A DNA stretch of 64,000 nt from CBDDDW01 sp965226805 (GCA_965226805.1 CBDDDW010000028.1:401881-465880); one strand, 5' to 3'; counted from the first letter of the stretch, positions 9,542 to 18,740 are shown. Program-made: numbers and translations. Notes: generated from the sequence alone by a model not told the origin.

Positions 9542-10963
9542 GTGGCTCGCCGAATGGCCGTAACAGCAATAGAAAAAGCGTATTCGCTAATCGGGACCAA
9601 GCTGTACTCGTTAAGGACCTTCACCGTTGTAACCCTCTTGGTCTCCCTTTCCCTCGTCGCCTGCCGGGCCGAAAGCCGAACTGCCAGGGATACGAGAGTC
9701 GCTGACGCTGACCCCGCAGATGCCGGCCTCATATGGGAAGCATGGGACTTTGTTGCCAGTTCCTACGTCGGCGGGATTGAGCTGGATTCAGTGGAGACGA
9801 CCGGCAGCATCATCGCAGGCTTGCTGGCTGCGGCCGAGGAGCCCGCGTACCCCTTCCTGACCGAGCTGGACGGCGTTAAAACTCGAGTACCGAGCCATGT
9901 TCCTAAAGAGCTTACCGATGCCTGGAAGGCGTGGTCGCTGATCAGGCAAAAGTGGCCCGAAATAGAGACCGATGCGCTTACGGATGCGGGGGTGGATGGA
10001 CTCTTGAGGTCCCTGGGGGACGATACCGCAAGGCACCTGACCGCGGAAGCCTACGAGCGGGCCCAGGAAGGCCTGAGGGGCACCTACCAAGGGATAGGCG
10101 CCTTCATTGGGGTCCAGGCCGGTAACATGGTAGTGTCTCCCATGCGGGATAGCCCCGCCCAGAAGGCTGGGGTCGAAGAGGGTGATGTCTTGCTGGCGGT
10201 GAACGGTGTGTCGGTGGTGGGTAAGACTTTCCAGGAAGCTGTGGAGCCCGTGCGCGGTCTGGCTGGCACGAAAGTTGTCCTGCTCATAGGGAGAGAGGGC
10301 GAGGAAGAGCCGTTGGAGATCACCGTGATAAGGGGAGACATAGATATGGTCTCCGTGGACCGCTTGTTGCTGCCAGGCGCCATCGGCAATATCTACATCG
10401 CGAATTTCCAGGACAACACTCCAGACGAGTTGTTGAACGTTGTGGAGGAGCTTCAGCAGGTGGATATGCTGGCCTTGATTCTCGACCTGAGAAGCAACTC
10501 TGGAGGGTCCATCGAGGCGGCCCAGAAGATAGCTAGCCAGTTTCTGTCCGACGGCCTGTTCATGTACGAGATCGACAAGGACGGTAGCCGGAGGGATTGG
10601 TTGATTGAGGCAGGCGGTGTAGCTACGTCCGGTCTTCCCATGGTGGTATTGGTCAATGAGTTCACCGGCGCCGCCGCGGAGGCGCTGGCTGGAGCTTTGC
10701 AGGACGCCGAACGCGCCGAGATTATGGGTGCCAGGACCGCTGGCAGAGGCTCGGCGCACGAGTTTAAGCTACTGAGCGATGGGTCTGCGATCTATCTGCC
10801 CGTATCCTATTGGTACACCCCTTCGAGCAGACGAATCCAGGGGTCCGGTATCGAGCCAGATATCAGCGTTGAACTGACTGAAGAAGACAGAGTCCAAGGA
10901 GTGGACTCCCAGCTAGGGGAAGCTTACCGGCACTTGAACGAGCAGTTGCCTCACTTCAGGTAA
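9542..10963 (+). CDS. S41 (C-terminal processing protease) family lipoprotein, probably catalytically inactive
   Basis: A 473-residue exported protein. A second in-frame start, ATG at 9554, is possible; both sit almost at the predicted transcript 5' end. The signal segment ends in a lipobox-like SLVAC near residue 40. An N-terminal helical region is followed by a PDZ domain (about 180-265) and the S41 core with LILDLRSNSGGS. In E. coli Prc/Tsp the nucleophile lies in SASASE and the general base in FGKG. Here the aligned segments read FTGAAAEAL (Ala377) and AGRG (Arg402), so both catalytic residues are replaced. It may act as a PDZ scaffold or regulator. It converges with a small zinc-ribbon gene. 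Confidence 0.85.
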   Translation: MARRMAVTAIEKAYSLIGTKLYSLRTFTVVTLLVSLSLVACRAESRTARDTRVADADPADAGLIWEAWDFVASSYVGGIELDSVETTGSIIAGLLAAAEEPAYPFLTELDGVKTRVPSHVPKELTDAWKAWSLIRQKWPEIETDALTDAGVDGLLRSLGDDTARHLTAEAYERAQEGLRGTYQGIGAFIGVQAGNMVVSPMRDSPAQKAGVEEGDVLLAVNGVSVVGKTFQEAVEPVRGLAGTKVVLLIGREGEEEPLEITVIRGDIDMVSVDRLLLPGAIGNIYIANFQDNTPDELLNVVEELQQVDMLALILDLRSNSGGSIEAAQKIASQFLSDGLFMYEIDKDGSRRDWLIEAGGVATSGLPMVVLVNEFTGAAAEALAGALQDAERAEIMGARTAGRGSAHEFKLLSDGSAIYLPVSYWYTPSSRRIQGSGIEPDISVELTEEDRVQGVDSQLGEAYRHLNEQLPHFR

Positions 10964-10974
10964 GCTGGGGGTAG

Positions 10975-11226
10975 TCAGCCGCGGATCTCTTCCGTCTCAG
11001 GCTCCTGCTCCTCCGCCTCGCGACAACTCAGGCAGACATAGCTATCGCCTTCCTCGGCGGCGACCTCCAACGCTACGTTGCGCCTTCTCCCGCAGATAGA
11101 GCAGGTTACTGATTGCAGAGCGTCATTATCTCCGTTGGCCTGTTGGCCCTGCCCGCGGAATCCCCTATAACCTGGGTCCAGGCCCTTCATCGAGAGAAAA
11201 TGGTCTCGATCTTTGCGCCTGCTCAA
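10975..11226 (-). CDS. Small zinc-ribbon protein
   Basis: An 83-residue hydrophilic protein. The N-terminus is basic (MSRRKDRDHF) with a Gly/Gln-rich stretch. The C-terminal half holds two CXXC knuckles, CSICGRR and CLSCRE, separated by about 20 residues, so it should bind one zinc ion. The tail is very acidic (EAEEQEPETEEIRG). It lies 125 bases downstream of rplL and could be the last gene of the ribosomal operon. No function is recognised. Confidence 0.65.
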   Translation of the reverse strand: MSRRKDRDHFLSMKGLDPGYRGFRGQGQQANGDNDALQSVTCSICGRRRNVALEVAAEEGDSYVCLSCREAEEQEPETEEIRG

Positions 11227-11351
11227 GCTCCACCTCCGTCCACCCGGGCTGTTTACTGGCAGACACGCCCTTTGGGGACGATTTACGCCGTCCTGATACC
11301 TATTGCGACGGGTCTCGTGACTCGCAGCCTACGCCCGGCGAAGTTAGATGG

Positions 11352-11750
11352 CTATTCTATTTTTACTGTGGCCCCGGCGCCCTCTAGCGTAGCCTTTATC
11401 TTTTCGGCTTCTTCCTTGGCTACTGCCTCCTTGACCCGGGCGGGCGCGCCCTCTACAAGCTCTTTGGCTTCTCTCAGGCCCAGCGTGGTTACTTCCCTGA
11501 CTGCCTTGATGACATTGATTTTATTGGCCCCGATGTCCTGGAGCAATACGGTAAATTCAAACTGTTCCTCTTCCGCCGGTGGGCCGGCGGCCCCGTCGCC
11601 AGCGGCCGCTGCCGCTGCCGGCGCCGCGGCTGCCACTGCTATCGGAGCCGCAGCGGAGATCCCAAACTCCGACTCCATGGCTTTCACCATATCCGCCAGG
11701 TCCATCACTGTCATCTGCTTTATGGCTTCTAGAATTTCGTCCTTATCCAT
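11352..11750 (-). CDS. rplL: Ribosomal protein bL12 (L7/L12)
   Basis: Stalk protein of the large ribosomal subunit that recruits translation factors. At 132 residues, it has the N-terminal dimerisation helices ([31 protein letters not shown]), an Ala/Gly/Pro-rich hinge (about 35-60), and the C-terminal factor-binding domain with [24 protein letters not shown]. It follows rplJ after 22 bases with a purine-rich ribosome site, the usual rplJL arrangement. Confidence 0.97.
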   Translation of the reverse strand: MDKDEILEAIKQMTVMDLADMVKAMESEFGISAAAPIAVAAAAPAAAAAAGDGAAGPPAEEEQFEFTVLLQDIGANKINVIKAVREVTTLGLREAKELVEGAPARVKEAVAKEEAEKIKATLEGAGATVKIE

Positions 11751-11772
11751 GTATCCTCCTTTTGCTCGAAAC

Positions 11773-12342
11773 TTAGCCGGACTGTTCTTGTGACTTTAGC
11801 TGCTCCGCTCTCTGCTGGAGCAGAATGGCCAACGAGGCTAGTGGACCATTTAATATGGTCTGAAGGCCGCGCAGCGGCGCTTGGAGCTGGCCAAGAAGCG
11901 CGACTATGGGTGACTGGGCCTGGCCCAGAAGCCGTGCTACCAGCTCATTTTTGGGAGGAAGATTGCACAACACGGTGATTTCAGCGGGGGTCATAGTGCG
12001 CTGCTCTAGCACTGCTCCTCTGATGGCCAAGACGGAGCGGTTTATCCGGATGTACTCTTCCACGGCCTTGGCGACGGCGATGGGATCATCGTAGCCGAAG
12101 GCGAGGGCGGTCGGTCCTTGCACGATATCCTTGATCTGCGGCCTGTCTGCCGAGTCGGCGCTCAAGTACGCAATCGTGTTCTTAACGACCATGTATTCGA
12201 TGTTCTTGTCACGCATCTGCCGCCGTAGATCGGTCATTGCGTTGACATCAAGGCCGGTGTAATCGGTAGCGAGGGCGATGGTGCACCGGGAGAACTTCTC
12301 CCTTAGCTCCTCAACCATCTCCCTTTTCCTCTGAGTTGGCAT
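11773..12342 (-). CDS. rplJ: Ribosomal protein uL10
   Basis: Base of the ribosomal stalk, binding 23S rRNA and the L12 dimers. The frame extends upstream to 12390, but the ATG at 12342 ([18 protein letters not shown]) follows a GGGGGGAG ribosome site and matches the usual N-terminus, giving 189 residues. The core segment [23 protein letters not shown] is typical. The C-terminal helix ([19 protein letters not shown]) is the L12-binding region. It is preceded by a long leader that probably carries the autoregulatory site. Confidence 0.95.
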   Translation of the reverse strand: MPTQRKREMVEELREKFSRCTIALATDYTGLDVNAMTDLRRQMRDKNIEYMVVKNTIAYLSADSADRPQIKDIVQGPTALAFGYDDPIAVAKAVEEYIRINRSVLAIRGAVLEQRTMTPAEITVLCNLPPKNELVARLLGQAQSPIVALLGQLQAPLRGLQTILNGPLASLAILLQQRAEQLKSQEQSG

Positions 12343-12667
12343 TGCTCCCCCCTTTAACGAAATTCCCTGCGCCGCAGGCGCAGGGAACACTCATGGCTTC
12401 CTATTCAACCTCCCGGTAACCCTCAGGGCTCTGCGGAACCCCCGCGTATATGCGAATTGCTGGGGCTCCCTGAGCAGTGGGCCAGCCGGGATGGCTCCCT
12501 TGTCGCCTCGGCGGGCGTTCTATTTAACCTCTAAGACCGAGGACCCGCTGTCTTTGGCATTCTTGTGTTTAAGCTACCTCGCTACATCCCTCCCTGAAAC
12601 CTTGTCTTGTGCCACTGTTACCGATCCAGGCCTGAGGTCCAGTCCGGAATCGCCTCTGAAAGCGTTG
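12343..12667 (-). promoter_or_regulatory. rplJ leader (L10-leader-like) with a GC-rich hairpin
   Basis: There are about 325 untranslated bases between rplA and rplJ, unusually long within this otherwise tight operon. In many bacteria this spacer folds into the L10 leader, where the L10-L12 complex represses its own synthesis. Just before the ribosome site is a 9-bp perfect stem with a 3-base loop at about 12366-12386 (CCCTGCGCC / GGCGCAGGG). Position and length support the assignment; the conserved L10-binding loop was not verified. Confidence 0.55.
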
Positions 12668-13384
12668 CTATACATCAGGCTGCATTGCCATGAGGCTCTG
12701 GAGATTCAGCCTCAAGCTTGGGCTCATGCTGGCGCTGAGATAGGCGGACCTGACAAAGGAGCCCTTAATCGCGGCCGGCCTGGACTTTACAACGGAGTCT
12801 ATCAGCGAAGCTATATTGCCGAGCAGTTTCTCCGATGTGAAGCTCACTTTGCCCACTGGGCAGTGGATGATCGCCGTGCGGTCCATGCGGAATTCCAGGC
12901 GTCCCATTTTCGCTTCTTCTATGATTCGAGGCAGGTCCAGGGGTTGTACCATCGTGCCGGTTCTGGGGTTGGGCATCAACCCTCGCCTGCCCAATATCCG
13001 ACCCAGACGGCCTATCTTGCTCATCACGTCAGGAATCGCGAGGCCCACGTCGAACTCGGTCCAGCCGCCTTCGATCTGCTTTATGAGATCGTCTTCGCCC
13101 ACGTAGTCCGCTCCGGCCTGGCGCGCCGCCTCAGCTGCTTCCCCGTTCGCGAAGACCAGGACGCGAGTCTCTTTGCCCAGGCCATAGGGCAGCACAGTAA
13201 CGCCTCTCACCATCTGGTCGGCATGGCGAGTGTCCGCTCCTGTCCTCAGGTGAAGCTCGACGCTCTCATCGAATTTGGCGGAAGAGATTTGCTTGAGAAG
13301 GACCACGGCTTCCTCGGGGGCGTAATCCTTATCCGTGTCCACCATTGCTTCCATCTCCCGAAACCGCCTGCTTTGTTTGACCAT
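12668..13384 (-). CDS. rplA: Ribosomal protein uL1
   Basis: Binds 23S rRNA at the L1 stalk and helps release E-site tRNA. At 238 residues it is of normal length, with KFDESVELHLRTGAD, VLPYGLGKETRVLVFA and the signature GRLGRILGRRGLMPNPRTGT. The C-terminus (AIKGSFVRSAYLSASMSPSLRLN) is typical. It starts 2 bases after the rplK stop. Confidence 0.97.
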   Translation of the reverse strand: MVKQSRRFREMEAMVDTDKDYAPEEAVVLLKQISSAKFDESVELHLRTGADTRHADQMVRGVTVLPYGLGKETRVLVFANGEAAEAARQAGADYVGEDDLIKQIEGGWTEFDVGLAIPDVMSKIGRLGRILGRRGLMPNPRTGTMVQPLDLPRIIEEAKMGRLEFRMDRTAIIHCPVGKVSFTSEKLLGNIASLIDSVVKSRPAAIKGSFVRSAYLSASMSPSLRLNLQSLMAMQPDV

Positions 13385-13386
13385 GC

Positions 13387-13815
13387 CTATTCCTCTACGA
13401 TTTCTATGCCCATGCTTCGGGCTGTACCTTCTATTATCGACATCGCCTTGTCAAGGGAAGGTGCGTTGAGGTCCTTCCCCTTCAACTCCGCGATCTCCCG
13501 TATGGAAGTTCTCTTGACCTGGGCCACGAAACTGCGCCCAGCTTCCGAATGCCCTTTCTCTATGCCGGCGGCCTTACGTAGCAGCTCGGACGCCGGCGGT
13601 GTCTTGTTTATGAAAGTGAAGGACCTGTCCTCGAACACGGTGATTTGAGCTGGTATTATGGTGCCCACCTGAGCTGCCGTACGCTCGTTGTACTCTTTGA
13701 CAAAGGCCATTATGTTGACACCGTGCTGCCCGAGGGCCGGGCCAACGGGTGGCGCGGGTGTAGCCTTGCCCGCTTGCAACTGTAGTTTGATGATGGCCCG
13801 TACCTTTTTAGCCAA
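13387..13815 (-). CDS. rplK: Ribosomal protein uL11
   Basis: A component of the GTPase-associated centre. At 142 residues, it has the N-terminal [27 protein letters not shown] signature and the C-terminal RNA-binding part ending [18 protein letters not shown]. It lies 8 bases after nusG and overlaps no neighbour. Confidence 0.97.
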   Translation of the reverse strand: MAKKVRAIIKLQLQAGKATPAPPVGPALGQHGVNIMAFVKEYNERTAAQVGTIIPAQITVFEDRSFTFINKTPPASELLRKAAGIEKGHSEAGRSFVAQVKRTSIREIAELKGKDLNAPSLDKAMSIIEGTARSMGIEIVEE

Positions 13816-13823
13816 GACCGCTC

Positions 13824-14387
13824 CTAAATTCTTTCTACCTGGAGGAAGTCCAGCTCCACCGGTGTTTCTCTGCCGAAGAAGGAGACCATGACTCGAATCT
13901 TGCCCTTGCCGGCGTCTATCTCGCTCACAGTGCCCATGAAGTCAGAGAAAGGCCCGGCGGATATCCTGACCGTCTGCCCCCTCTGGAATCCTATGGTCAC
14001 CTTGGGCGGACCCGAATCGATCTGCTTCAGTATGGCGTCGACCTCTTTGTCCTCCAGTGGCACCGGCTTGGGCCTCTTTCCCCGCTCATCCTCCGATGAT
14101 ACGAAACCGGTGACGCCGGGAGTGTTGCGCACTACTGACCAGCTTACGTCGTCCAGGCTCATATGGACCAGAATATACCCTGGGAAGACCTTTTTGCGCT
14201 CTGGCCTGCGCTTCCCGTCCTTGAGGACGATTTCTTCCTCAGTGGGCACTACTACCTGGAATATCTTGTCCTGCATGTCCAGGCTCTGTATGCGCAGCGT
14301 CAAATTTTTTTCAACCCGCTCTTCCTGGCCAGAGTAGGTGTGGATTATGTACCACCGGGCTTGGTCCGTGCGGGTCTTAGCAGGCAT
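13824..14387 (-). CDS. nusG: Transcription termination/antitermination factor NusG
   Basis: Binds RNA polymerase and couples it to ribosomes or Rho. At 187 residues, the NGN domain begins [19 protein letters not shown] and includes [12 protein letters not shown] and a [12 protein letters not shown] motif. The KOW domain has [21 protein letters not shown]. It lies in the usual secE-nusG-rplK order. Confidence 0.97.
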   Translation of the reverse strand: MPAKTRTDQARWYIIHTYSGQEERVEKNLTLRIQSLDMQDKIFQVVVPTEEEIVLKDGKRRPERKKVFPGYILVHMSLDDVSWSVVRNTPGVTGFVSSEDERGKRPKPVPLEDKEVDAILKQIDSGPPKVTIGFQRGQTVRISAGPFSDFMGTVSEIDAGKGKIRVMVSFFGRETPVELDFLQVERI

Positions 14388-14436
14388 GTCCCTCTCCCTA
14401 ATTTAAGACGCTGGAAAGTCTGCTCCCTGCGTGGGA

Positions 14437-14682
14437 TTAGCGAATAATGTATCTTCCGAAAGTCTGGCCAAGTAGGAAGTCCAGACCAGCGAAAATGAAT
14501 CCTGCCACGGCAGACAGCAGAATGACTATGTAGGTCAGACGCACGGTTTCTTCCCTGGAAGGCCAGACCGCCTTCCTTAGCTCGGCGAGGGTGTCCTGAA
14601 AAAATTGTATAGGGCTGCCGCGCCGAATGGTGGCGGGGGAAACTATCCTGGGACCAGCCCGCTTGGCGGAAGGTCTCGCCAC
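14437..14682 (-). CDS. secE: Preprotein translocase subunit SecE
   Basis: A small essential membrane subunit of the SecYEG channel. At 81 residues with a GTG start, it has the amphipathic helix FFQDTLAELRKAVWPSREETVRLT followed by one transmembrane segment (about 48-68), the standard single-helix SecE. It starts about one base after the rpmG stop and precedes nusG. Confidence 0.95.
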   Translation of the reverse strand: MARPSAKRAGPRIVSPATIRRGSPIQFFQDTLAELRKAVWPSREETVRLTYIVILLSAVAGFIFAGLDFLLGQTFGRYIIR

Positions 14683-14683
14683 T

Positions 14684-14854
14684 CTAACGTACCTCTCGGT
14701 GGCTCGTATGGCCCCGGCAACGAGGGCAGAACTTGCGCAGCTCCAGACGCTGAGTGTCGTTCCGCCGGTTCTTGTCGGTGGTGTAGTTTCTCTCCCGACA
14801 GTCGGTGCATGCCATCGTAATAATTATACGCGCCCCAGCGCCTTTCTTGGCCAT
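14684..14854 (-). CDS. rpmG: Ribosomal protein bL33
   Basis: A 56-residue protein read between tuf and secE. It begins [20 protein letters not shown] and contains [20 protein letters not shown] then CPRC, ending with a basic tail. The two CXXC pairs (CTDC and CPRC) make this the zinc-binding form of L33. It starts 3 bases after the tuf stop and ends one base before the secE start, so it is tightly packed in the operon. Confidence 0.95.
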   Translation of the reverse strand: MAKKGAGARIIITMACTDCRERNYTTDKNRRNDTQRLELRKFCPRCRGHTSHREVR

Positions 14855-14857
14855 GAC

Positions 14858-16060
14858 CTAGTCCTGTACTTTCGTGACCACCCCAGCGCCAACAGTCCGG
14901 CCCCCCTCCCGTATGGCGAACCGGAGACCCTCTTCCAGCGCGATGGGATAGATGAGATTTATCTTCATGTTGATGTTATCGCCGGGCATCACCATCTCCA
15001 CTCCCTCGGGGAGTTGGATCTCACCTGTGATATCCGACGTCCTGATGTAGAACTGGGGCTTGTAGCCGTTGAAGAAGGGAGTGTGGCGGCCGCCTTCGTC
15101 TCTACTGAGGACATACACCTCGGCGTCAGCGTTGGCGTGAGGTTGAATCGTCCCTGGTCGCGCAAGCACTTGACCCCGCTCCACCTCCTCTCGCTCAACA
15201 CCCCTGAGAAGCACTCCCACCGCATCACCGGCCTCGGTGGAATCCAGGGTCTTGTGAAACATCTCCAGCCCGGTGGCCACCGTCTTCTTCACTTCCCCGA
15301 AACCGACGATCTCCACGTCATCTCCCGAGTTCAGCAAGCCGCGCTCGACCCGGCCGGTCACTACAGTGCCCCTGCCCTTTATGCCGAAAACGTCCTCGAT
15401 GGGCATGAGGAAGGGGCGGTCTGTGATGCGCGTGGGGAGGGGAATGTACTCGTCTACTGCGTCCATCAGCTCCAGGATTTTGCCGCACCACTCGCACTCT
15501 CGCTTGCCACAGCCACACTCAAGGGCTTTCAAGGCGCTGACGTGAATTATGGGGGTGTCGTCACCCGGAAATTCGTATAGATTGAGAAGGTCCCTGACCT
15601 CGAGCTCCACCAGCTCCAGCAGTTCGGGATCCTCCATGGCGTCCACCTTGTTAAGGGCCACCAATATTCGAGGGACCTCCACCTGACGTCCCAAGAGTAT
15701 GTGCTCCCGGGTCTGGGGCATGGGTCCGTCCGGTGCACTCACCACCAGGATGGCGCCATCCATCTGGGCTGCTCCGGTGATCATGTTCTTTATGTAGTCT
15801 GCGTGGCCGGGACAGTCCACGTGGGCGTAGTGGCGTTTCTCCGTCTCGTACTCGATGTGGGCTATGGCGATCGTCAGCCCTCGCGCCTTCTCCTCGGGAG
15901 CGTTGTCTATCGACTCAAAAGCGCGGAAGGACGTGCTTGTCCCATGCGCATTAAGGACACGGGTTATGGCTGAGGTAAGCGTGGTCTTACCGTGGTCGAC
16001 GTGACCTATAGTTCCAACGTTTACGTGCGGCTTGCTCCGATCGAATTTCTGTTTCGCCAT
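14858..16060 (-). CDS. tuf: Elongation factor Tu
   Basis: GTPase that delivers aminoacyl-tRNA to the ribosome. At 400 residues, the G domain has GHVDHGKT (about 19-26), DCPGHADY (82-89) and NKVD (137-140). Domains 2 and 3 follow, ending [14 protein letters not shown]. The switch I region reads [18 protein letters not shown] rather than the usual GITINTSH form. An insert with four cysteines (Cys182, Cys184, Cys189, Cys192) occupies the place of the short linker after SALKALE and could bind a metal. A GGAGGAAG ribosome site precedes the ATG. It is the first protein gene after three tRNA genes. Confidence 0.97.
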   Translation of the reverse strand: MAKQKFDRSKPHVNVGTIGHVDHGKTTLTSAITRVLNAHGTSTSFRAFESIDNAPEEKARGLTIAIAHIEYETEKRHYAHVDCPGHADYIKNMITGAAQMDGAILVVSAPDGPMPQTREHILLGRQVEVPRILVALNKVDAMEDPELLELVELEVRDLLNLYEFPGDDTPIIHVSALKALECGCGKRECEWCGKILELMDAVDEYIPLPTRITDRPFLMPIEDVFGIKGRGTVVTGRVERGLLNSGDDVEIVGFGEVKKTVATGLEMFHKTLDSTEAGDAVGVLLRGVEREEVERGQVLARPGTIQPHANADAEVYVLSRDEGGRHTPFFNGYKPQFYIRTSDITGEIQLPEGVEMVMPGDNINMKINLIYPIALEEGLRFAIREGGRTVGAGVVTKVQD

Positions 16061-16099
16061 TTAGCTTCCTCCGTTAGTGATGCGCATCCGCGTTTCCTA

Positions 16100-16174
16100 T
16101 GGAGCCCACAGGCGGGATTGAACCGCCGACCCCGTTCTTACCAAGAACGTGCTCTACCGCTGAGCTATGTGGGC
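16100..16174 (-). tRNA. tRNA-Thr(GGT)
   Basis: A complete cloverleaf: acceptor GCCCACA/TGTGGGC, anticodon stem CGTTC/GAACG with loop TTGGTAA giving anticodon GGT, T-loop TTCAATC, and an encoded CCA end. It lies 40 bases upstream of tuf. Confidence 0.95.
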
Positions 16175-16195
16175 CCGTAGATTTCTAATTCGATA

Positions 16196-16283
16196 TGGTG
16201 GAGGGGGTAGGATTCGAACCTACGAAGCCCTTCCGAGCGCCAGATTTACAGTCTGGTGGTTTAAACCACTCACCCACCCCTCC
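16196..16283 (-). tRNA. tRNA-Tyr(GTA)
   Basis: A class II tRNA with a long variable arm. Acceptor GGAGGGG/CCCCTCC, anticodon stem CCAGA/TCTGG with loop CTGTAAA giving GTA, T-loop TTCGAAT, encoded ACCA end. Confidence 0.95.
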
Positions 16284-16374
16284 GGGCCCGTTTCAGTGTA
16301 ACACACTCCGTAGCTGGAGCCAATATCCGACCCATTCGGATATCGCAGAAAATGGCTTCCTGACGGGCCCAGAT

Positions 16375-16447
16375 AGCCCCAGAGGGGACTCGAACCCACC
16401 AACCTACCGATTACAAATCGGTTGCGCTACCATTGCGCCACTGGGGC
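16375..16447 (-). tRNA. tRNA-Thr(TGT)
   Basis: Acceptor GCCCCAG/CTGGGGC, anticodon stem ACCGA/TCGGT with loop TTTGTAA giving TGT, T-loop TTCGAGT. The CCA end is not encoded, unlike in the two neighbours. First gene of the tRNA-tuf-ribosomal cluster. Confidence 0.93.
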
Positions 16448-16528
16448 GTCTTACGTCGCCTGTTTCTACTCTATACCACAACGTGGCCCCGTCGCAAAGG
16501 GGCCACGCTCTCTACCACTCGATCAGTA

Positions 16529-16557
16529 AGTATATGAAGAGCATGTAAAAAAGTCAA
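16529..16557 (-). promoter_or_regulatory. Promoter of the tRNA-tuf-ribosomal protein operon
   Basis: On the minus strand TTGACT (16557-16552) and TATACT (16534-16529) are separated by exactly 17 bases, a strong sigma-70 promoter. Transcription would begin about 16522, some 75 bases before the first tRNA. Confidence 0.75.
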
Positions 16558-16645
16558 TACAAATGAGCGTGAGATGCCGTGAGCGTAGGCCCCCTAAACG
16601 CCTTCTTCAGACATATTGAATCCCGGTTCGTTGCTACAAAGTTGC

Positions 16646-16674
16646 TTGACATGCTTGCATAGGACGTGTTAAGT
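16646..16674 (+). promoter_or_regulatory. Promoter of the T-box-ilvB unit
   Basis: TTGACA at 16646-16651 and TTAAGT at 16669-16674 with 17 bases between them, immediately upstream of the T-box leader. The -35 is perfect and the -10 weak. Confidence 0.6.
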
Positions 16675-16680
16675 TAAGTT

Positions 16681-16970
16681 GTTAAAGGCTGCGATGGAGA
16701 CGAGTAGGCGGGCTTAGGCGCCTAGCGAGTCTGGAATGGTGTGAGCAGACACGCCGAACCCGGTGAAGATCCCTCCGGAGCTGTCAGCCGAACCCCTGGA
16801 TGTGGCGAACCTCAGACGGGGCAGTAGGTTGGGCCGGGCTCATCGCCCGTTACCAACGATGGGGCATGTTAGTGCCCTGCTTGAGAGGCCTCTCGATATG
16901 TGAGGGGAATTAGGGTGGTACCGCGGGAACGTTATAATCCCGTCCCTAAATGGGGACGGGATTATTTTTT
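16681..16970 (+). promoter_or_regulatory. T-box riboswitch, isoleucine specifier likely, controlling ilvB
   Basis: The leader has the T-box signature AGGGTGGTACCGCGG at about 16912-16926, which pairs with the tRNA acceptor end in the antiterminator. It is followed by a terminator hairpin (ATCCCGTCCC / GGGGACGGGAT) and a T-run ending about 16970. Stem I shows an AGTA-type motif and a GTGAAG ATC CCTCCGGAG block; alignment with the trpE leader in this window (GAA TGG GCCTCAGAG) places the specifier codon at ATC, 16769-16771. Uncharged tRNA-Ile should therefore allow read-through into ilvB. Confidence 0.88.
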
Positions 16971-17042
16971 GCCCCGCGGCGCACCTGGGTTTCCGGAATA
17001 GGGTCTCCCGCAGGGAAATAAGTTAGGTTTCTGGAGGCCGTG

Positions 17043-18740
17043 ATGAAACTCAACGGTGCAGACATTATCTGTGAGGCCCTTCTACGTGAAGGCGTGGACG
17101 TGGTCTTTGGCCACCCTGGGGGCGCCATATTGCCTCTCTATAACGCGCTTCATAAATACTCTCAAATACGCCACGTCCTGGTTCGTCACGAACAGTGTGC
17201 TGCTCATGGAGCCGATGGTTACGCTCGGGCCACCGGTAAGGTAGGGGTCTGTATAGCCACGTCAGGCCCTGGGGCGACTAACCTTATTACAGGGATCATG
17301 GGGGCCAAGGCCGACTCGGTGCCAATGGTAGCGATCACCGGACAGGTCAGTCGCTCTGCCATGGGTACGGAGGCTTTCCAGGAAGCCGATACCTGCGCCA
17401 TGACGGCTCCCTGTACCAAGAAAAACTACCTGGTCATGTCAGCCGACGACCTGGCGCCCACGATATACGAGGCATTCCGGCTGGCCCAGGATGGCCGTCC
17501 CGGTCCTACGCTGGTAGATGTCCCAAGGGACGTGCAGCAGGAGATAGCAGAGTTCAATTATTTGGAGGTTCCCCAGGCGACTCAGCCAAGACTCCTTGCG
17601 GAGACCGCGGCTGACTTGCCCAAGGCAGCTGGACTAATCAACCGAGCAGAAAGGCCCCTTATCATCGCAGGTCACGGAGTCCTGGCGTCCCATGCCTCGG
17701 ATGATCTCAGGACGCTGTCGGAGAAGACGGGGATACCTGTCATCAATACCCTCTTGGGGCTCAGCTCCTTTCCTAGGAATCATCCTCTCAGCCTTGGTAT
17801 GCTCGGCATGCACGGTATGTACTGGGCCAACATAGCGGTGCAAAACTCGGACTTGATTATCGGGCTGGGTATGCGTTTCGATGACCGCATCACTGGACGG
17901 CCTGGAAGCTTCGCCCCCAACGCTGAGATCGTTCACGTGGACATCGAGGCCTCTCAGATCGGTCGCAATATCCCAACGGGGGTTGGACTTGTGGGCGATC
18001 TGAAACCGGTCCTTAAGGCGCTGTTGCCGCTGGTTCACCACGTGGAGAGGCCCGGATGGTTGGAGCAGATAGACGTGCTGAGGAGGGAGCACCCGTCCCT
18101 AGAGATACCCCAGGGAACGGGCCTGCTCGCACAACATGTCCTTGAGGACTTGAACCGGCTGATCCAGGAAGGGGATGAGGTAATCGCGGTAACCGGCGTG
18201 GGCCAGCACCAGATGTGGGCCGCCCAGTACCTTTTCTTTGATAGGGCCAACTCATTCATATCCTCTGGGGGTCTTGGGGCCATGGGGTATGAGATTCCAG
18301 CGGCCATGGGAGCGCAGATCGGCCGTCCGGAAGCTACCGTGTGGAGCATCGCGGGGGACGGGGGTTTTCAGATGACCCTTCAGGACCTGGCCACCATAGT
18401 CGAAGAGAAGCTACCGGTTAAGATCGCCCTGTTCAATAACGGGAACTTGGGTATGGTGCGGCAATGGCAGGAGCTTTTCTACGAGAAGCACTACAAGGCA
18501 ATACCGATTCCGGGTCCGGATTACGTGAAATTGGCCGATGCCTATGGTTTCCCGGCCTTAAGGGTCACCACGAAAGAGGGGGTTATGCCAGCCCTGCGGG
18601 CTGCACAACAGCACCAGGGCCCATTTCTCATAGACTTCGTCCTCGACCCCCAAGAGAACGTCTATCCAATGGTGCCTACTGGAGCCTCGCTGGGCGAAAC
18701 CGTGGAGGACCCTAGGATAAGGGTCGGCCCGAGGAGCTAA
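17043..18740 (+). CDS. ilvB: Acetolactate synthase large subunit
   Basis: ThDP- and FAD-dependent enzyme joining two pyruvates, or pyruvate and 2-oxobutyrate, in branched-chain amino acid synthesis. At 565 residues, the N-terminal ThDP domain has VFGHPGGAILPLYNAL and the catalytic Glu in VLVRHEQCAAHGADGYAR. A central FAD domain follows, and the C-terminal ThDP domain has GDGGFQMTLQDLATIVEEKLPVKIALFNN with the GDG-NN metal motif. A GTG overlaps upstream, but the ATG at 17043 has the better spacing (5 bases) to GGAGG. No ilvN regulatory subunit or ilvC follows, which is unusual. It is controlled by the T-box leader. Confidence 0.95.
   Translation: MKLNGADIICEALLREGVDVVFGHPGGAILPLYNALHKYSQIRHVLVRHEQCAAHGADGYARATGKVGVCIATSGPGATNLITGIMGAKADSVPMVAITGQVSRSAMGTEAFQEADTCAMTAPCTKKNYLVMSADDLAPTIYEAFRLAQDGRPGPTLVDVPRDVQQEIAEFNYLEVPQATQPRLLAETAADLPKAAGLINRAERPLIIAGHGVLASHASDDLRTLSEKTGIPVINTLLGLSSFPRNHPLSLGMLGMHGMYWANIAVQNSDLIIGLGMRFDDRITGRPGSFAPNAEIVHVDIEASQIGRNIPTGVGLVGDLKPVLKALLPLVHHVERPGWLEQIDVLRREHPSLEIPQGTGLLAQHVLEDLNRLIQEGDEVIAVTGVGQHQMWAAQYLFFDRANSFISSGGLGAMGYEIPAAMGAQIGRPEATVWSIAGDGGFQMTLQDLATIVEEKLPVKIALFNNGNLGMVRQWQELFYEKHYKAIPIPGPDYVKLADAYGFPALRVTTKEGVMPALRAAQQHQGPFLIDFVLDPQENVYPMVPTGASLGETVEDPRIRVGPRS

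Noticed and set aside
9788..10759. 323-codon minus-strand frame
   Set aside because: It is a shadow of the S41 homologue, with no domain signature of its own.
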